From: Aphanothece hegewaldii CCALA 016
Lineage (GTDB): Bacteria; Cyanobacteriota; Cyanobacteriia; Cyanobacteriales; Microcystaceae
Reading direction: 5' to 3'
DNA length: 64,000 bases
Assembly: GCF_003007785.1 (NCBI RefSeq)
Contig: NZ_PXOH01000006.1
Span: forward strand, 1 to 64,000
Shown here: positions 46,429 through 55,037 of the stretch, one piece after another
Numbering within the stretch: position 1 is the first letter of the stretch
Layout of the letters: each line of letters begins with the position of its first letter
Notes under the pieces: generated by a model
Databases searched by the model: none
Seen by the model: only the letters and a program-made list of their open reading frames with translations
Told to the model about the DNA's origin: nothing
Translations under genes and position numbers: made by a program

Positions 46429-46792
46429 ATGATTCCGTTAAACACAAAAAGCTTAGATTTATCCTACCGCTTATAGGCATTTATCGTATGTAATCTGTTT
46501 TCGTTCGTCATTTAACTGGTATAATTCCATACAATATAAAATTTAGGAAAGTTTAGTTTACTTTAATTGATAAATAACTTTAATTAATGTTACCTAAACA
46601 TTAACCCTCAAACCTGCTCTGTTCCTCATTTTTCGATTTATTCTTAATACCACGTTACGGATGTTTACCAAGAATTTTAATGTTTATTTAAGATTTTTGA
46701 CATTTTTGGCCAATTGTCTTTCTGATAGATATCTTATAAACAAGCGAACCTCCTAAAAATCTTTAGGACAATTCATCCGTACTAACTTGGTG
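46429..46792. other. 364-bp gene-free region upstream of a small membrane protein
   Basis: No coding sequence is supported. A perfect hairpin, TCCTAAA-AATC-TTTAGGA, lies at 46751-46768, about 25 bp before the next start; it may be a leader structure. The rest is AT-rich promoter DNA for the divergent GH57 gene and the downstream gene. Confidence 0.5.
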
Positions 46793-47086
46793 ATGAACAT
46801 GGTTATCAGTCTGCTTCGTTCCCTCCTATTTTCGACAGTTCTTAGTTTTGTTGTTCCTATTTTTGCAGTTGGTGGCGTTTTTGCCACTTTATGTACTGTA
46901 AGTTATGTTCCAGGTATTGCCAGTGTTGGGCAAATCGGTGCATCTTCTATTGTCGGTTTTCTCTCAGTTTTTGGGAGTGGCTATCCTATTCAAGGCATCC
47001 TCATTATCGGTGGAACTTTTGCCGTTGCAGGTAGTTTATTCGATTTATTTAATTTTTACGTTAATCAAGGTAGTAGAGGACATTAG
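46793..47086 (+). CDS. Small hydrophobic membrane protein, unrecognised
   Basis: A 97-residue protein with about three hydrophobic segments (VISLLRSLLFSTVLSFVVP, a glycine-rich middle and GILIIGGTFAVAGSLFDLF). I do not recognise the family. In-frame TTG (46787), GTG (46790) and ATG codons at 46793 and 46799 are possible starts; no Shine-Dalgarno decides between them. It lies 53 bp upstream of the M48 protease gene and may share its transcript. Confidence 0.6.
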   Translation: MNMVISLLRSLLFSTVLSFVVPIFAVGGVFATLCTVSYVPGIASVGQIGASSIVGFLSVFGSGYPIQGILIIGGTFAVAGSLFDLFNFYVNQGSRGH

Positions 47087-47139
47087 AAACGAACTTTTTT
47101 TAAAATAGAGAAAATAAAATCTATTCGTTTCGATTATTT

Positions 47140-47994
47140 ATGTCACAGCGCTCGTCGCCCTGGTGGGCTTTTTGGTACTCTAAGGGATCGTATCTTCTAG
47201 TCATTCTACTGGTGGCAGTCACGATTATTCTCTCTACACCTCAAATCAGTCAAGGGCGTTCTTGGTTCGATTTATTACGTCAAAGCATCCAAGTTATTCA
47301 ACTGTCTAACTTATCCGATAATCAAGAAGTTCAATTCGGACAACAAATTAATCAGACACTTCTCAAACAGGGCAAAGTAAAAATTTCTCGAAATGAGGCC
47401 ATAAATCGTTACATTACGAAAATTGGTCAAAGATTAGCCCAAAGTAGCGATCGTCCTAACATTCCTTATAGGTTTCAAGTCGTTAATAATAACAGTATTA
47501 ACGCTTTTGCCACAATGGGGGGTTTTGTATATGTGCATACTGGACTAATCAAAAAAGTATCGAATGAAGCAGAATTAGCCAGCGTCATCGCCCATGAAAT
47601 TGGTCATATTGTGGGCCGACACGCCATCGAAAATATGAAAAAAACAGCCATTACTCAAGGTTTATTAACGGCTGCTGGACTCGATAGCCAATCTTTTGTT
47701 CAATTAGGGGTACAACTGGTTTATAACCTGCCTAACAGCCGAAGTGCGGAACTTGAAGCCGATCAAATTGGACTACAAAACTTAGAACAAGCTGGCTATG
47801 CACCGATTGGAATGTTAAGCTTTATGGAAAAACTGCTCAAATATAGTAGTGCAGCCCCCGAATTTTTAAGCACTCATCCCGCAACAGGCGATCGTATTGA
47901 AGCCTTAAAAGCGTCAATTGATCCAGCAACAGCAAATAAAGGCGATGGACTCAACGAAAAAGCATACTCTACTAAAATTAGAGCTTTATTATAG
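47140..47994 (+). CDS. M48 family zinc metalloprotease
   Basis: A 284-residue protein with an N-terminal membrane anchor (residues about 17-33), so the catalytic domain is probably periplasmic or lumenal. The zinc site is HEIGH (His152, Glu153, His156) with the third ligand Glu204 in SAELEAD. NAFATMGGFVYVHTGL, typical of BepA/LoiP-like M48 proteases, precedes it. The C-terminal FLSTHPATGDRIEAL is also a family hallmark. Likely role: quality control of envelope or thylakoid proteins (inference). A DUF2721 gene follows 9 nt later. Confidence 0.92.
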   Translation: MSQRSSPWWAFWYSKGSYLLVILLVAVTIILSTPQISQGRSWFDLLRQSIQVIQLSNLSDNQEVQFGQQINQTLLKQGKVKISRNEAINRYITKIGQRLAQSSDRPNIPYRFQVVNNNSINAFATMGGFVYVHTGLIKKVSNEAELASVIAHEIGHIVGRHAIENMKKTAITQGLLTAAGLDSQSFVQLGVQLVYNLPNSRSAELEADQIGLQNLEQAGYAPIGMLSFMEKLLKYSSAAPEFLSTHPATGDRIEALKASIDPATANKGDGLNEKAYSTKIRALL

Positions 47995-48003
47995 GTAAAA
48001 AAA

Positions 48004-48405
48004 ATGTCTCGGATAGCTGATCTTACATTAACAACCCCAGCATTACTGTTTCCAGCTATCTCGCTTTTATTGCTGGCTTATACCAATCGTTTTTTAGTAA
48101 TAGCCCAATTAATTAGAGAATTGAATAAACGGTCTAAAGATGTTCAAGCAGACTTAACCCGTAGACAAATTCGCAATCTTAGAATGAGAGTTCAACTCAT
48201 TAAATGGATGCAGTTTGTTGGCGTTCTTAGTTTTCTCTTATGTACCGTGTCGATGGCTTGTCTTTTTTTTACTTATGAAAAAGCGGGCGAGCTTGCTTTC
48301 GGGTTCAGTTTAATGGCAATGGTTACATCTTTAGTACTTTCGTTGTATGAAATTTCCATCTCGGTTAATGCGCTCAATATTGAGTTAGAACATATGGAGC
48401 GGTGA
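48004..48405 (+). CDS. DUF2721 domain-containing membrane protein
   Basis: A 133-residue protein with an N-terminal hydrophobic segment (LLFPAISLLLLAYTNRF), a charged cytosolic stretch with RRQIRNLRMRVQLIKWMQ and two further helices. This matches DUF2721, a small conserved membrane family of unknown role common in cyanobacteria and proteobacteria. The 9-nt spacing from the M48 gene implies co-transcription, so a link to membrane-protein quality control is conceivable. Confidence 0.82.
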   Translation: MSRIADLTLTTPALLFPAISLLLLAYTNRFLVIAQLIRELNKRSKDVQADLTRRQIRNLRMRVQLIKWMQFVGVLSFLLCTVSMACLFFTYEKAGELAFGFSLMAMVTSLVLSLYEISISVNALNIELEHMER

Positions 48406-48482
48406 ACTGTTAGATCAGCAAATTAATCTGGAGAAAAATACAACTTTAATGGCATTATTAAACACTTTAAATACTTGATGGG

Positions 48483-48508
48483 GAGACGCAAAAAATCACG
48501 TCTCTACA
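48483..48508. terminator. Hairpin between convergent DUF2721 and small-protein genes
   Basis: GAGACG (48483-48488) pairs with CGTCTC (48499-48504) around a 10-nt A-rich loop, followed by TACA. It shares its arms with the hairpin at 12784-12812, so it may be a dispersed palindrome used as a bidirectional terminator. Confidence 0.5.
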
Positions 48509-48515
48509 CCGAATT

Positions 48516-48839
48516 TTACCTACTGTAGTAGAAAGCAATTTCTTTTTCTTTTAAGGGTGCAAAACCAGCATCAGCCAACATTTGATTTAATTCATCTTGA
48601 GGAATATGTTTAGCACCAATGCGAACAATTCGAGAACGCATCGTATTACTGACACCACTACGCTGACGTTGCGCTTCGAGTGACATTACTTTATGATAGA
48701 GATCGACTTTAGCGGTGGGAATCGGTGTCCCATCAAAATCCATTCCTTGCGCGATCGCTACATCAACTGCATCTGCACCCGAAGAATCTTTTAAAGTCGT
48801 TGTTGCACTAAGAATAGTGGTTGATTGCTCTTGATTCAT
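48516..48839 (-). CDS. Conserved-looking 107-residue soluble protein, unrecognised
   Basis: No family name comes to mind. Residues 1-25 are Ser/Thr-rich and probably flexible. Residues about 30-105 look compact and conserved-type: GMDFDGTPIP, LYHKVMSLEAQRQRSGV, RSRIVRIGAKHI and LADAGFAPLKEKEIAFYY. There is no membrane segment, cysteine cluster or signal peptide. ATG at 48839 gives a plausible start. It is convergent with DUF2721 and divergent from the blaI-type regulator, 87 bp away. Confidence 0.7.
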   Translation of the reverse strand: MNQEQSTTILSATTTLKDSSGADAVDVAIAQGMDFDGTPIPTAKVDLYHKVMSLEAQRQRSGVSNTMRSRIVRIGAKHIPQDELNQMLADAGFAPLKEKEIAFYYSR

Positions 48840-48926
48840 TTCAACACTTAGAATAAGTAAAGTTGTCTTTTGAATATTTTATCAAGTTCTGTCTTTACAT
48901 TTTTTTAATCTTTCACTTATGGAATT

Positions 48927-49346
48927 ATGACTCCTTTACCGAATTATCGACCACAACAACTATCACTGGGTCCCTTAGAATCAGAAATTTTGCATATTGT
49001 CTGGGAAAAAGGCGAAGTGAGTGTTAAAGATGTTCATGAACAGATTTTATCTGATCCTGATCGAGAATTGGCTTATACTTCAGTAACAACGGTTTTACGT
49101 CGTCTGACGAATAAAGGATGGTTAAGCTGTTATAAACAAGGACGGGTTTTCTATTGGGTTCCTTTAGTATCCCGCGAACAAGGCGAAGCGATCAAATCTT
49201 ATGAACAATTACATCGTTTTCTGTCCATTAGTAATCCTGAAGTTGTGGCCTCATTTGCTGATAGTCTGGATACAGCAAGTGTAGAACAACTCAAAGCGAT
49301 CGCATCTCGAATTGAATCGGTTCGTCGTCAACGGGAGAACAAATAA
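48927..49346 (+). CDS. BlaI/MecI/CopY-family transcriptional repressor
   Basis: A 139-residue protein with an N-terminal winged helix: LGPLESEILHIVWEKGEVSV, then YTSVTTVLRRLTNKGWL as the recognition helix region and GRVFYWVPL as the wing. The C-terminal helices serve dimerisation. Such repressors are released by cleavage by a partner M56 metalloprotease, which is exactly the next gene, one base after the stop. It probably autoregulates the four-gene unit; I could not find a convincing TACA-n-TGTA operator upstream. Confidence 0.9.
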   Translation: MTPLPNYRPQQLSLGPLESEILHIVWEKGEVSVKDVHEQILSDPDRELAYTSVTTVLRRLTNKGWLSCYKQGRVFYWVPLVSREQGEAIKSYEQLHRFLSISNPEVVASFADSLDTASVEQLKAIASRIESVRRQRENK

Positions 49347-49347
49347 G

Positions 49348-50199
49348 ATGCACAGTTTAATGATGCTATTTGCCCTGGCTATTGCTTGTGGGATTAGATT
49401 CAGTATACCTCCAACCTCCCAAAAAAATTGGGCTAGATCTTTATTTTTCTTTCTCTTTCCTCCCCTCATTTTATTAATGACATCTCTGGCAGTTCTTTGT
49501 ATGGGATATCGCGGGGAAATGCTCGGTTTAAAAGCGAGTTGGTTTAGCTATTTCTTTGCCATTATTTTCTTATTTTTTGCGAGTTTTAGACTCATTCAAA
49601 TGTTTTCTCAAGCCTGGTTAGCGCAACAAGAAATACAGAAATATCCACAAAAATTAGTAGTTGCTCAACTTGCGAGAATTATTGATACAGAATTTCCTTA
49701 TAGTGCAAGAATTGGCTTTTGGAATTCTGAATTAATCATCACTCAAGGATTAATCGATCTCCTCGAACCCGAACACTTAAACGCCGTATTAGCTCACGAA
49801 AAAGCTCATTACAATTATCGTGATACATTTTGGTTTTTCTGGTTAGAGTGGCTACGTTCTATAACTTCTTGGCTACCGAATACAAAAACTTTATGGCAAG
49901 AATTATTATTTTTAAGAGAAATTCGCGCTGATCAAAGGGCTTCAAAATCAGTCGATTCTTTACTTCTTGCTGAATCTTTATTACAAGTGGCTCAACAAGT
50001 CAATCTGGTTTCACCCTTCAATTTTAGAGAGCGAATTTGTGTTGCTTTTCATGAAGTTTCTGCTCAAAACCGCTTGCTAGAAAGAGTTAATTTGATTTTA
50101 GATGAGCCTGAATCTTCATCTTTTGAATTCAGTTGGTATCATTGGACGATTCTTTTATGTTCTCTCATGCCGTTTTTTACTTTACCTTTACACGATTAA
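49348..50199 (+). CDS. M56 family (BlaR1/MecR1-like) membrane metallopeptidase
   Basis: A 283-residue protein with three or four hydrophobic segments in the first 95 residues. The zinc site is HEKAH (His150, Glu151, His154) and Glu191 in EIRAD is the likely third ligand. It lacks the penicillin-binding sensor domain of true BlaR1, so its signal is unknown. ATG 49348 is one base after the repressor stop; an upstream TTG would overlap blaI and is rejected. The pair is the usual cleave-the-repressor module. Confidence 0.9.
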   Translation: MHSLMMLFALAIACGIRFSIPPTSQKNWARSLFFFLFPPLILLMTSLAVLCMGYRGEMLGLKASWFSYFFAIIFLFFASFRLIQMFSQAWLAQQEIQKYPQKLVVAQLARIIDTEFPYSARIGFWNSELIITQGLIDLLEPEHLNAVLAHEKAHYNYRDTFWFFWLEWLRSITSWLPNTKTLWQELLFLREIRADQRASKSVDSLLLAESLLQVAQQVNLVSPFNFRERICVAFHEVSAQNRLLERVNLILDEPESSSFEFSWYHWTILLCSLMPFFTLPLHD

Positions 50200-50200
50200 C

Positions 50201-50671
50201 ATGATTGAACTCGGACAGCAAGCCCCAGATTTTTCGCTTTCTAACCAAGATGGTAAGTTAGTTAGTTTAAATGATTTCTTATCCTCTTGGTTAATTCTTT
50301 ATTTTTATCCCAAAGATGATACACCAGGTTGTACAACCGAAGCAAAAGACTTTACCGAATTAACACCAGATTTTAACCGACTGGGTGCAAAAATTATCGG
50401 AATTAGTCCAGATTCAGAAAAATCTCATTGTCGTTTTATTGAAAAACATAGCCTATCGATTCAATTACTCAGTGATCCTGAGCATAAAATTGCTGAAATT
50501 TATGGAGTTTGGGGATTAAAAAAGTTTATGGGCAAAGAATATATGGGGATTATTCGTTCAACTTTTTTGCTCGATCCTAATGGTTGCGTAGCATATATTT
50601 GGAAAAATGTCAAGACAAAAGGTCACGCGGCAAATGTTCTAAAAATCTTAAAGGATCAAAATTATAAATAA
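50201..50671 (+). CDS. bcp: Peroxiredoxin, BCP/PrxQ type
   Basis: A 156-residue thioredoxin-fold peroxidase starting MIELGQQAPDFSLSNQDG. Peroxidatic Cys44 lies in YPKDDTPGCTTEA. The usual resolving cysteine five residues later is a lysine (AKDF), so resolution would have to use Cys77 in SHCRFIEKH or an external thiol. ATG 50201 is one base after the M56 stop; the longer frame from 50102 overlaps that gene and is rejected. It reduces H2O2/alkyl peroxides with thioredoxin. Confidence 0.93.
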   Translation: MIELGQQAPDFSLSNQDGKLVSLNDFLSSWLILYFYPKDDTPGCTTEAKDFTELTPDFNRLGAKIIGISPDSEKSHCRFIEKHSLSIQLLSDPEHKIAEIYGVWGLKKFMGKEYMGIIRSTFLLDPNGCVAYIWKNVKTKGHAANVLKILKDQNYK

Positions 50672-51954
50672 TGGGTAGTTTTGTCTTAATCTGGTGTGGG
50701 CAGCTTGTATCGTTAATTGGTTCAGCATTGACGAGTTTTGCTTTGGGAGTATGGCTTTATCAACACACAGGCTCAACGACACTTTTCTCTTTATTTTATC
50801 TATTTGTCTCCCTTCCTTTCACTTTAGCTTCGCCCATTGCGGGTGTTTTAGTAGATCGTTGGGATCGTCGTCTGGTTATGATTGTAAGCGATTCGGGCGC
50901 GGCTTTGTGTACTGTTGCGATCGCTTTTTTTTTATTAAACAATCATCTTAATATTTGGTTAATTTATCCCCTCACAGCATTAATCTCTATTTTTGGAGCG
51001 TTTCAGGTTCCAGCTTACATAGCAGCGACGACGCAATTAGTCCCAAAACAATCGTTAGATCGAGCTAATGGGATGATTGAATTAGCTGATGCTGTTTCTA
51101 GTTTAATTGCACCGATTTTAGCGGGATATTTACTTGGAATTATCCAATTATCGGGGATAATTATAATTGATTTTGTGAGCTTTTTTATATCAATTTTAAC
51201 CTTATCGATGGTTTCTATTCCAAGACTCAAAACTGTCAGCGAAACCAGTTTAGATCAAAATACATTTATTCAAGAAGCCTTAGATGGTTGGAATTATATT
51301 GCATCTCGCCCAGGTTTATTAGGTCTATTACTATACATGATGTGCAATAATTTCATCATCGGTCTTGTCTTAATTCTGTTGACTCCCCTTGTTCTTTCTT
51401 TTTCGTCTGCAGAAAGTTTAGGAACGATCTCATCAATGGGGGGTATAGGGATGTTGTTAGGAGGAATTTTATTTAGTCTTAAAGGTGGCTCACAACGTCA
51501 AATATATGCACTTTTTACCTTTGTTTTTTTAGGCGGATTATCGATCTTAATTGGGGGTTTACGAGCTTCTGTATTATTAATTGGTTTTGCTTCGTTTTTG
51601 GGCTTTTTTGGGATTCCCATTATTAATAGTGCATCTCAAGTAATCTTTCAAAAAAAATCGCCTTTACATTTGCAAGGTCGTATCTTTTCTTTTTATCAAA
51701 TGGGTGAGACCATCGCTTTACCTGTTGCGGCTATTATAGCTGGGCCATTAGCCGATCAAATTTTTGAACCTTTAATGACTCAAGATGGAGTTTTAGCAAA
51801 TAGCATCGGTCAAATCATTGGTTTAGGGAAAGGTCGCGGCATAGGATTATTATTTATCGTTATGGGTTTATTAATGATGCTAATAACACTTTTAGCCTAT
51901 TGCTACCGTCCTTTGCGGTTGGTAGAAGATGATTTACCCGATGCTATTAACTAG
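50671..51954 (+). CDS. MFS exporter (EntS/MFS_3 type)
   Basis: A 427-residue, 12-helix transporter. It starts within the preceding stop (TAATG overlap), so it is translationally coupled to the peroxiredoxin. Helix 1 LVSLIGSALTSFALGVWLYQ and the loop VDRWDRRLVMI are typical of MFS_3/EntS-like exporters (siderophores, macrolides, small molecules). Operon position after a blaI/M56 sensor pair suggests stress-induced efflux; the substrate is unknown. Confidence 0.88.
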   Translation: MGSFVLIWCGQLVSLIGSALTSFALGVWLYQHTGSTTLFSLFYLFVSLPFTLASPIAGVLVDRWDRRLVMIVSDSGAALCTVAIAFFLLNNHLNIWLIYPLTALISIFGAFQVPAYIAATTQLVPKQSLDRANGMIELADAVSSLIAPILAGYLLGIIQLSGIIIIDFVSFFISILTLSMVSIPRLKTVSETSLDQNTFIQEALDGWNYIASRPGLLGLLLYMMCNNFIIGLVLILLTPLVLSFSSAESLGTISSMGGIGMLLGGILFSLKGGSQRQIYALFTFVFLGGLSILIGGLRASVLLIGFASFLGFFGIPIINSASQVIFQKKSPLHLQGRIFSFYQMGETIALPVAAIIAGPLADQIFEPLMTQDGVLANSIGQIIGLGKGRGIGLLFIVMGLLMMLITLLAYCYRPLRLVEDDLPDAIN

Positions 51955-51958
51955 ACGT

Positions 51959-52336
51959 TTATTCTGATACTTCAGCCGGTGGAAGTGATGGATATTTTTC
52001 AGCAAAGTATTTTGTTAAAAAAGTATTAACGGCTGATAAAATCACAGGAGCGAACAGAAAGGCTAATACTCCATGTACCGCAAAACCCGGAACTAAAAAT
52101 GCAGCCAATGCCAAACAGATACCATTAATAACTAAGGTAAATGCGCCTAAAGTGACTAAGTTTAAAGGAAGAGATAAAACTGAAATTACAGGTTTAACAA
52201 AAGCGTTAACCAGTCCAATAACTGCACCTGAAATCAACGCAACGGGAAAACTGGTAATCACTATTCCTTTAAAAAGAATGTCTACTACTAATAGACTGAT
52301 GGCAGTGACCAATATGGATAAGAAAACTCCAATCAT
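51959..52336 (-). CDS. Phage-holin-family (DUF/PF04020-type) membrane protein
   Basis: A 125-residue protein with four hydrophobic helices. The conserved segments GAVIGLVNAFVKPVISVLSL, LPLNLVTLGAFTLVING and ALAAFLVPGF define the so-called phage holin family 4 membrane proteins. These are chromosomal housekeeping proteins of unknown function; there is no prophage around it. It ends 4 bp from the convergent MFS gene. Confidence 0.85.
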   Translation of the reverse strand: MIGVFLSILVTAISLLVVDILFKGIVITSFPVALISGAVIGLVNAFVKPVISVLSLPLNLVTLGAFTLVINGICLALAAFLVPGFAVHGVLAFLFAPVILSAVNTFLTKYFAEKYPSLPPAEVSE

Positions 52337-52544
52337 GATTCTACTCCTTTATTCTCTCAGAGTTGTTAATATTCTAGCTCAATTATTTTCTCAGACTCAT
52401 CTCTCGATAGTAAGAGTGCAATCATTGAAGCTATGTTAAAATCGAATTGACGAAGCCCGCGTGACAGAGATAAAAAGACTACTTAATTGATCTGGTGGGC
52501 GACCAAAAAATTTTTAAGGTTAAAAACTTAGGAGGAAAAGATTT

Positions 52545-52718
52545 ATGCTTTTAAAAATCATTATAGCGATCCTATTACCCCCTTTAAGCGTTTTTCTGAC
52601 GACGGGTATTAGTACTGCTTTTTTAATTAATATTGTCTTGACGTTTATTGGTTGGTTTCCAGGCGTTGTTCATGCTCTTTGGATTATCAATAAACAGTCT
52701 GAACAAAGAAATACTTAA
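52545..52718 (+). CDS. YqaE/Pmp3 family small membrane protein
   Basis: A 57-residue protein read directly from the sequence: MLLKIIIAILLPPLSVFL, then GISTAFLINIVLTFIGWFPG, then VVHALWIINK. This two-helix hydrophobic pattern (LPPLxVFL ... TxxGWxPGxxHAxWII) is diagnostic of the Pmp3/YqaE/UPF0057 family, linked to membrane potential and salt or cold stress. A strong AGGAGG sits 9 nt upstream of the ATG. Confidence 0.93.
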   Translation: MLLKIIIAILLPPLSVFLTTGISTAFLINIVLTFIGWFPGVVHALWIINKQSEQRNT

Positions 52719-52772
52719 ACCCATCATCAAATGATTTTCGTTTCTTAGTAAAGAATCTTCCGCTCTATCCCA

Positions 52773-53606
52773 CTATTTCAGCAAATCTGGCTCGTCGGAA
52801 GGTTCTTGCTTTTCTACTTCTCCTGGGAGAGCTTTAGGTGTGTTTTTTTCCTGAAAAATTTCGCTGATTGATTTCCACAAATCTTGGAGAATGTGTTTAA
52901 TTTCTTGTTCTTTTCGAGCAACAGTTGAACCAGCTTTGCTTAATTTATCTTCAAATTCTTTTTGTTTTTGCTGAATTTGAGAATTAAATTGATCAGGGTT
53001 TTCTTTAGTTTTTTCGTACCAAATTTTCGCTTCTTCTAAATACTTCTTAACATCGCCACCTTGATCCCCGTATTTTTCAGCAAGATTGGCTTGTAATACA
53101 GCGAGTTGAGATTTTAGTTGAGCGTAGCTTTTCTGTAAGATAGCAAGTTCTTCACTATTTTTGAAGTTTTCCACCACAGAATCAATAGTTTTTTTAATTT
53201 CTATCGGTTGCTGATTGCTGGTTTGTTGAACTTCGTCTAAAATAACTTCTACTTCTTTTTGAATGGCGATTTCTTCAGCATCAATCTGGGATTCAAGCTG
53301 TTTAATTTCGTCTTGGGTTTGAGCGATCGTTTGACGTTTTGATGAGTTGATTCCACGAATAATACCTTCGATAGATGCGGTAATTTCGTCTTTTAGTTCG
53401 TTTCCTTTTCCTTTGTAACTATCAATCACAGCAGAAAGTGAATCAGTCACCAGTGTTTTTACTTCGCTTGAACCTTCTTTAACTTCTAATTTCGCTTGTG
53501 CAACTGCATTTTGAATAATTTCTCGAATTTTTTCGGTTCGGAGTTTTCCCTCAGCTTTGGCTTTTTCTAAGGCTTCCGTAATTTCTTCTTTAGTAGTATT
53601 CGCCAT
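52773..53606 (-). CDS. Long coiled-coil protein, apolipoprotein/LEA-like
   Basis: A 277-residue, highly charged protein, nearly all predicted helix. Heptad-like Glu/Lys/Leu patterns run from ITEALEKAKAEGKLRTEKI to the LEEAKIWYEKTKENPD region; the tail is Pro/Glu-rich. No membrane span or enzymatic motif. ATG 53606 is preferred to 53633 because AGGAG lies 10-14 nt upstream of it. Function unknown; a scaffold or desiccation/stress-type helix protein is conceivable. Confidence 0.72.
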   Translation of the reverse strand: MANTTKEEITEALEKAKAEGKLRTEKIREIIQNAVAQAKLEVKEGSSEVKTLVTDSLSAVIDSYKGKGNELKDEITASIEGIIRGINSSKRQTIAQTQDEIKQLESQIDAEEIAIQKEVEVILDEVQQTSNQQPIEIKKTIDSVVENFKNSEELAILQKSYAQLKSQLAVLQANLAEKYGDQGGDVKKYLEEAKIWYEKTKENPDQFNSQIQQKQKEFEDKLSKAGSTVARKEQEIKHILQDLWKSISEIFQEKNTPKALPGEVEKQEPSDEPDLLK

Positions 53607-53718
53607 AATTTTTTTATCTCCTACTTCGTCCATTACTTTTTATGGTACTGCAACTGGAATGAGATGAAACGTCGGATAACCGTACCTAAATATCTCATAA
53701 ACCCAATAGGAATTAATG

Positions 53719-54684
53719 CTAGTAACCTTGTGTAAGTTTAGTTGACAAATCTTGCGTTAACTTAATAATATCTTGCTGTCGGGGAAGTTGTTCTAACCAA
53801 TGTTGAGGAATGCTTTCTAAGCCATAATAAATTCCTGCTAAACCTCCTGTAACGGCTGCTGTTGTATCGGTATCATCTCCTAAATTAACTGCTTTTAAAA
53901 CGGCTTCTGCATAATTTTGACTATTTATTAAACACCAAAGTGAGGCTTCAAGTGTATGAATAACATAGCCACTAGAAGAAAGATCATTAATACTAAGTTG
54001 CTCTATTTTTCCAGTGGTAATTCTTGAAAAATGTTGTAATTCAACAACATAAGGCGGTTTATTATAGATTTTTTTAATGGCTTCTAATCCTTGAAGATAG
54101 GATTTTTTGACGGAATTACCAGCTAATAAACCTAGAGCAATACTAATATAAAATCCACAAGCCATTTGAGAACGTAAATGAGCATGAGTAATTGCTGAGG
54201 TGAGATGAGTTAGTTTAATTAATTCAGGAAACGTTAATAAATGATGGCAAAATGCAAGAGGTAATATTCTCATTAACGAACCATTTCCATTACTTTTCTC
54301 GCTGGTTGCTCCTGAGTGTTTTAATGAGACTCCATTAAGAAGATGATTAATTGATTGCTCGGTTGTTCCACCAATATCAAATGCTTTATTAAAAGGTGTC
54401 CAAAAACCGTCAGTATACCAACGACAAAAATTAGTAGAAACGGTAGTGAGTAGTTTTTCAGTATTACTGGGGGAAACTTCAGTCAGTGCATCCGCTAGAC
54501 AAAGTGTTAAGGACGCATCATCTGACCATGTTCCAGGGGGTTGATGATATGTCCCATAACCAATCATATCAGATATCGGCGATCGCTCTCTTTCGGAACG
54601 CTGGATAAATTGAACGGGTAAACCTAACGCATCTCCTACACAAACCCCTAAAATTCCTGCCGTGACAAGTGAGTGATTAGACAT
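53719..54684 (-). CDS. ADP-ribosylglycohydrolase family protein
   Basis: A 321-residue all-helical hydrolase of the DraG/ARH family. Metal-binding motifs are GDALGLPVQF at the N-terminus, WSDDASLTLCLADAL (the usual TDDTxM block, here with Ser/Ala/Ser changes) and DDTDTTAAVTGGLAG near the C-terminus, with both Mg-binding aspartates. It removes ADP-ribose from proteins, RNA or small metabolites. It is divergent from the vWA/Ro-like gene across 353 bp, a pairing worth noting because TROVE-type proteins and ADP-ribose enzymes tend to co-occur. Confidence 0.9.
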   Translation of the reverse strand: MSNHSLVTAGILGVCVGDALGLPVQFIQRSERERSPISDMIGYGTYHQPPGTWSDDASLTLCLADALTEVSPSNTEKLLTTVSTNFCRWYTDGFWTPFNKAFDIGGTTEQSINHLLNGVSLKHSGATSEKSNGNGSLMRILPLAFCHHLLTFPELIKLTHLTSAITHAHLRSQMACGFYISIALGLLAGNSVKKSYLQGLEAIKKIYNKPPYVVELQHFSRITTGKIEQLSINDLSSSGYVIHTLEASLWCLINSQNYAEAVLKAVNLGDDTDTTAAVTGGLAGIYYGLESIPQHWLEQLPRQQDIIKLTQDLSTKLTQGY

Positions 54685-55037
54685 ATTTTAAACAGACTCC
54701 AACAATAACCATACGTTATTTTTTTGTTTTTTATAAAGGGGGCTTAATCGATGTTTGGGCGTTTAATTTAAGTTTTTTAACAATATTTTCAGTTTTTTAA
54801 AAAGCTTAATTTTTCTAAACACTATTTATCTTAAATCACACATTAAACATCAAGACATAGATATGAGAATATTAACGATTTATTCCAAAAACTGCAAGGA
54901 TAATACAATACGAGCGCTTGACGATCCTCATTTTCGGATTATAATAAATACATCTATACTATAAAGGATGCTGATTTAACTTGCAGTGAGAAAAAAATAA
55001 TTATTATTTACGTTCTTTCAACATAGGAGGATTTGTA
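54685..55037. other. 353-bp gene-free divergent region
   Basis: It lies between the ADP-ribosylglycohydrolase and vWA genes. AT-rich. AGGAGG at about 55026-55031 is the ribosome-binding site of the vWA gene. No strong palindrome or small RNA is evident by eye. Confidence 0.55.

Noticed and set aside
46905..47108. 67-residue ORF overlapping the small membrane protein gene
   Set aside because: Alternate-frame shadow without its own ribosome-binding site.
50102..50200. N-terminal extension of the peroxiredoxin frame
   Set aside because: It overlaps the M56 gene out of frame; the conserved PrxQ start is the ATG at 50201, one base after the upstream stop.
51959..52336. Holin-family gene as a sign of prophage
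   Set aside because: No phage structural, integrase or lysis genes nearby; this holin family is chromosomal in many bacteria.
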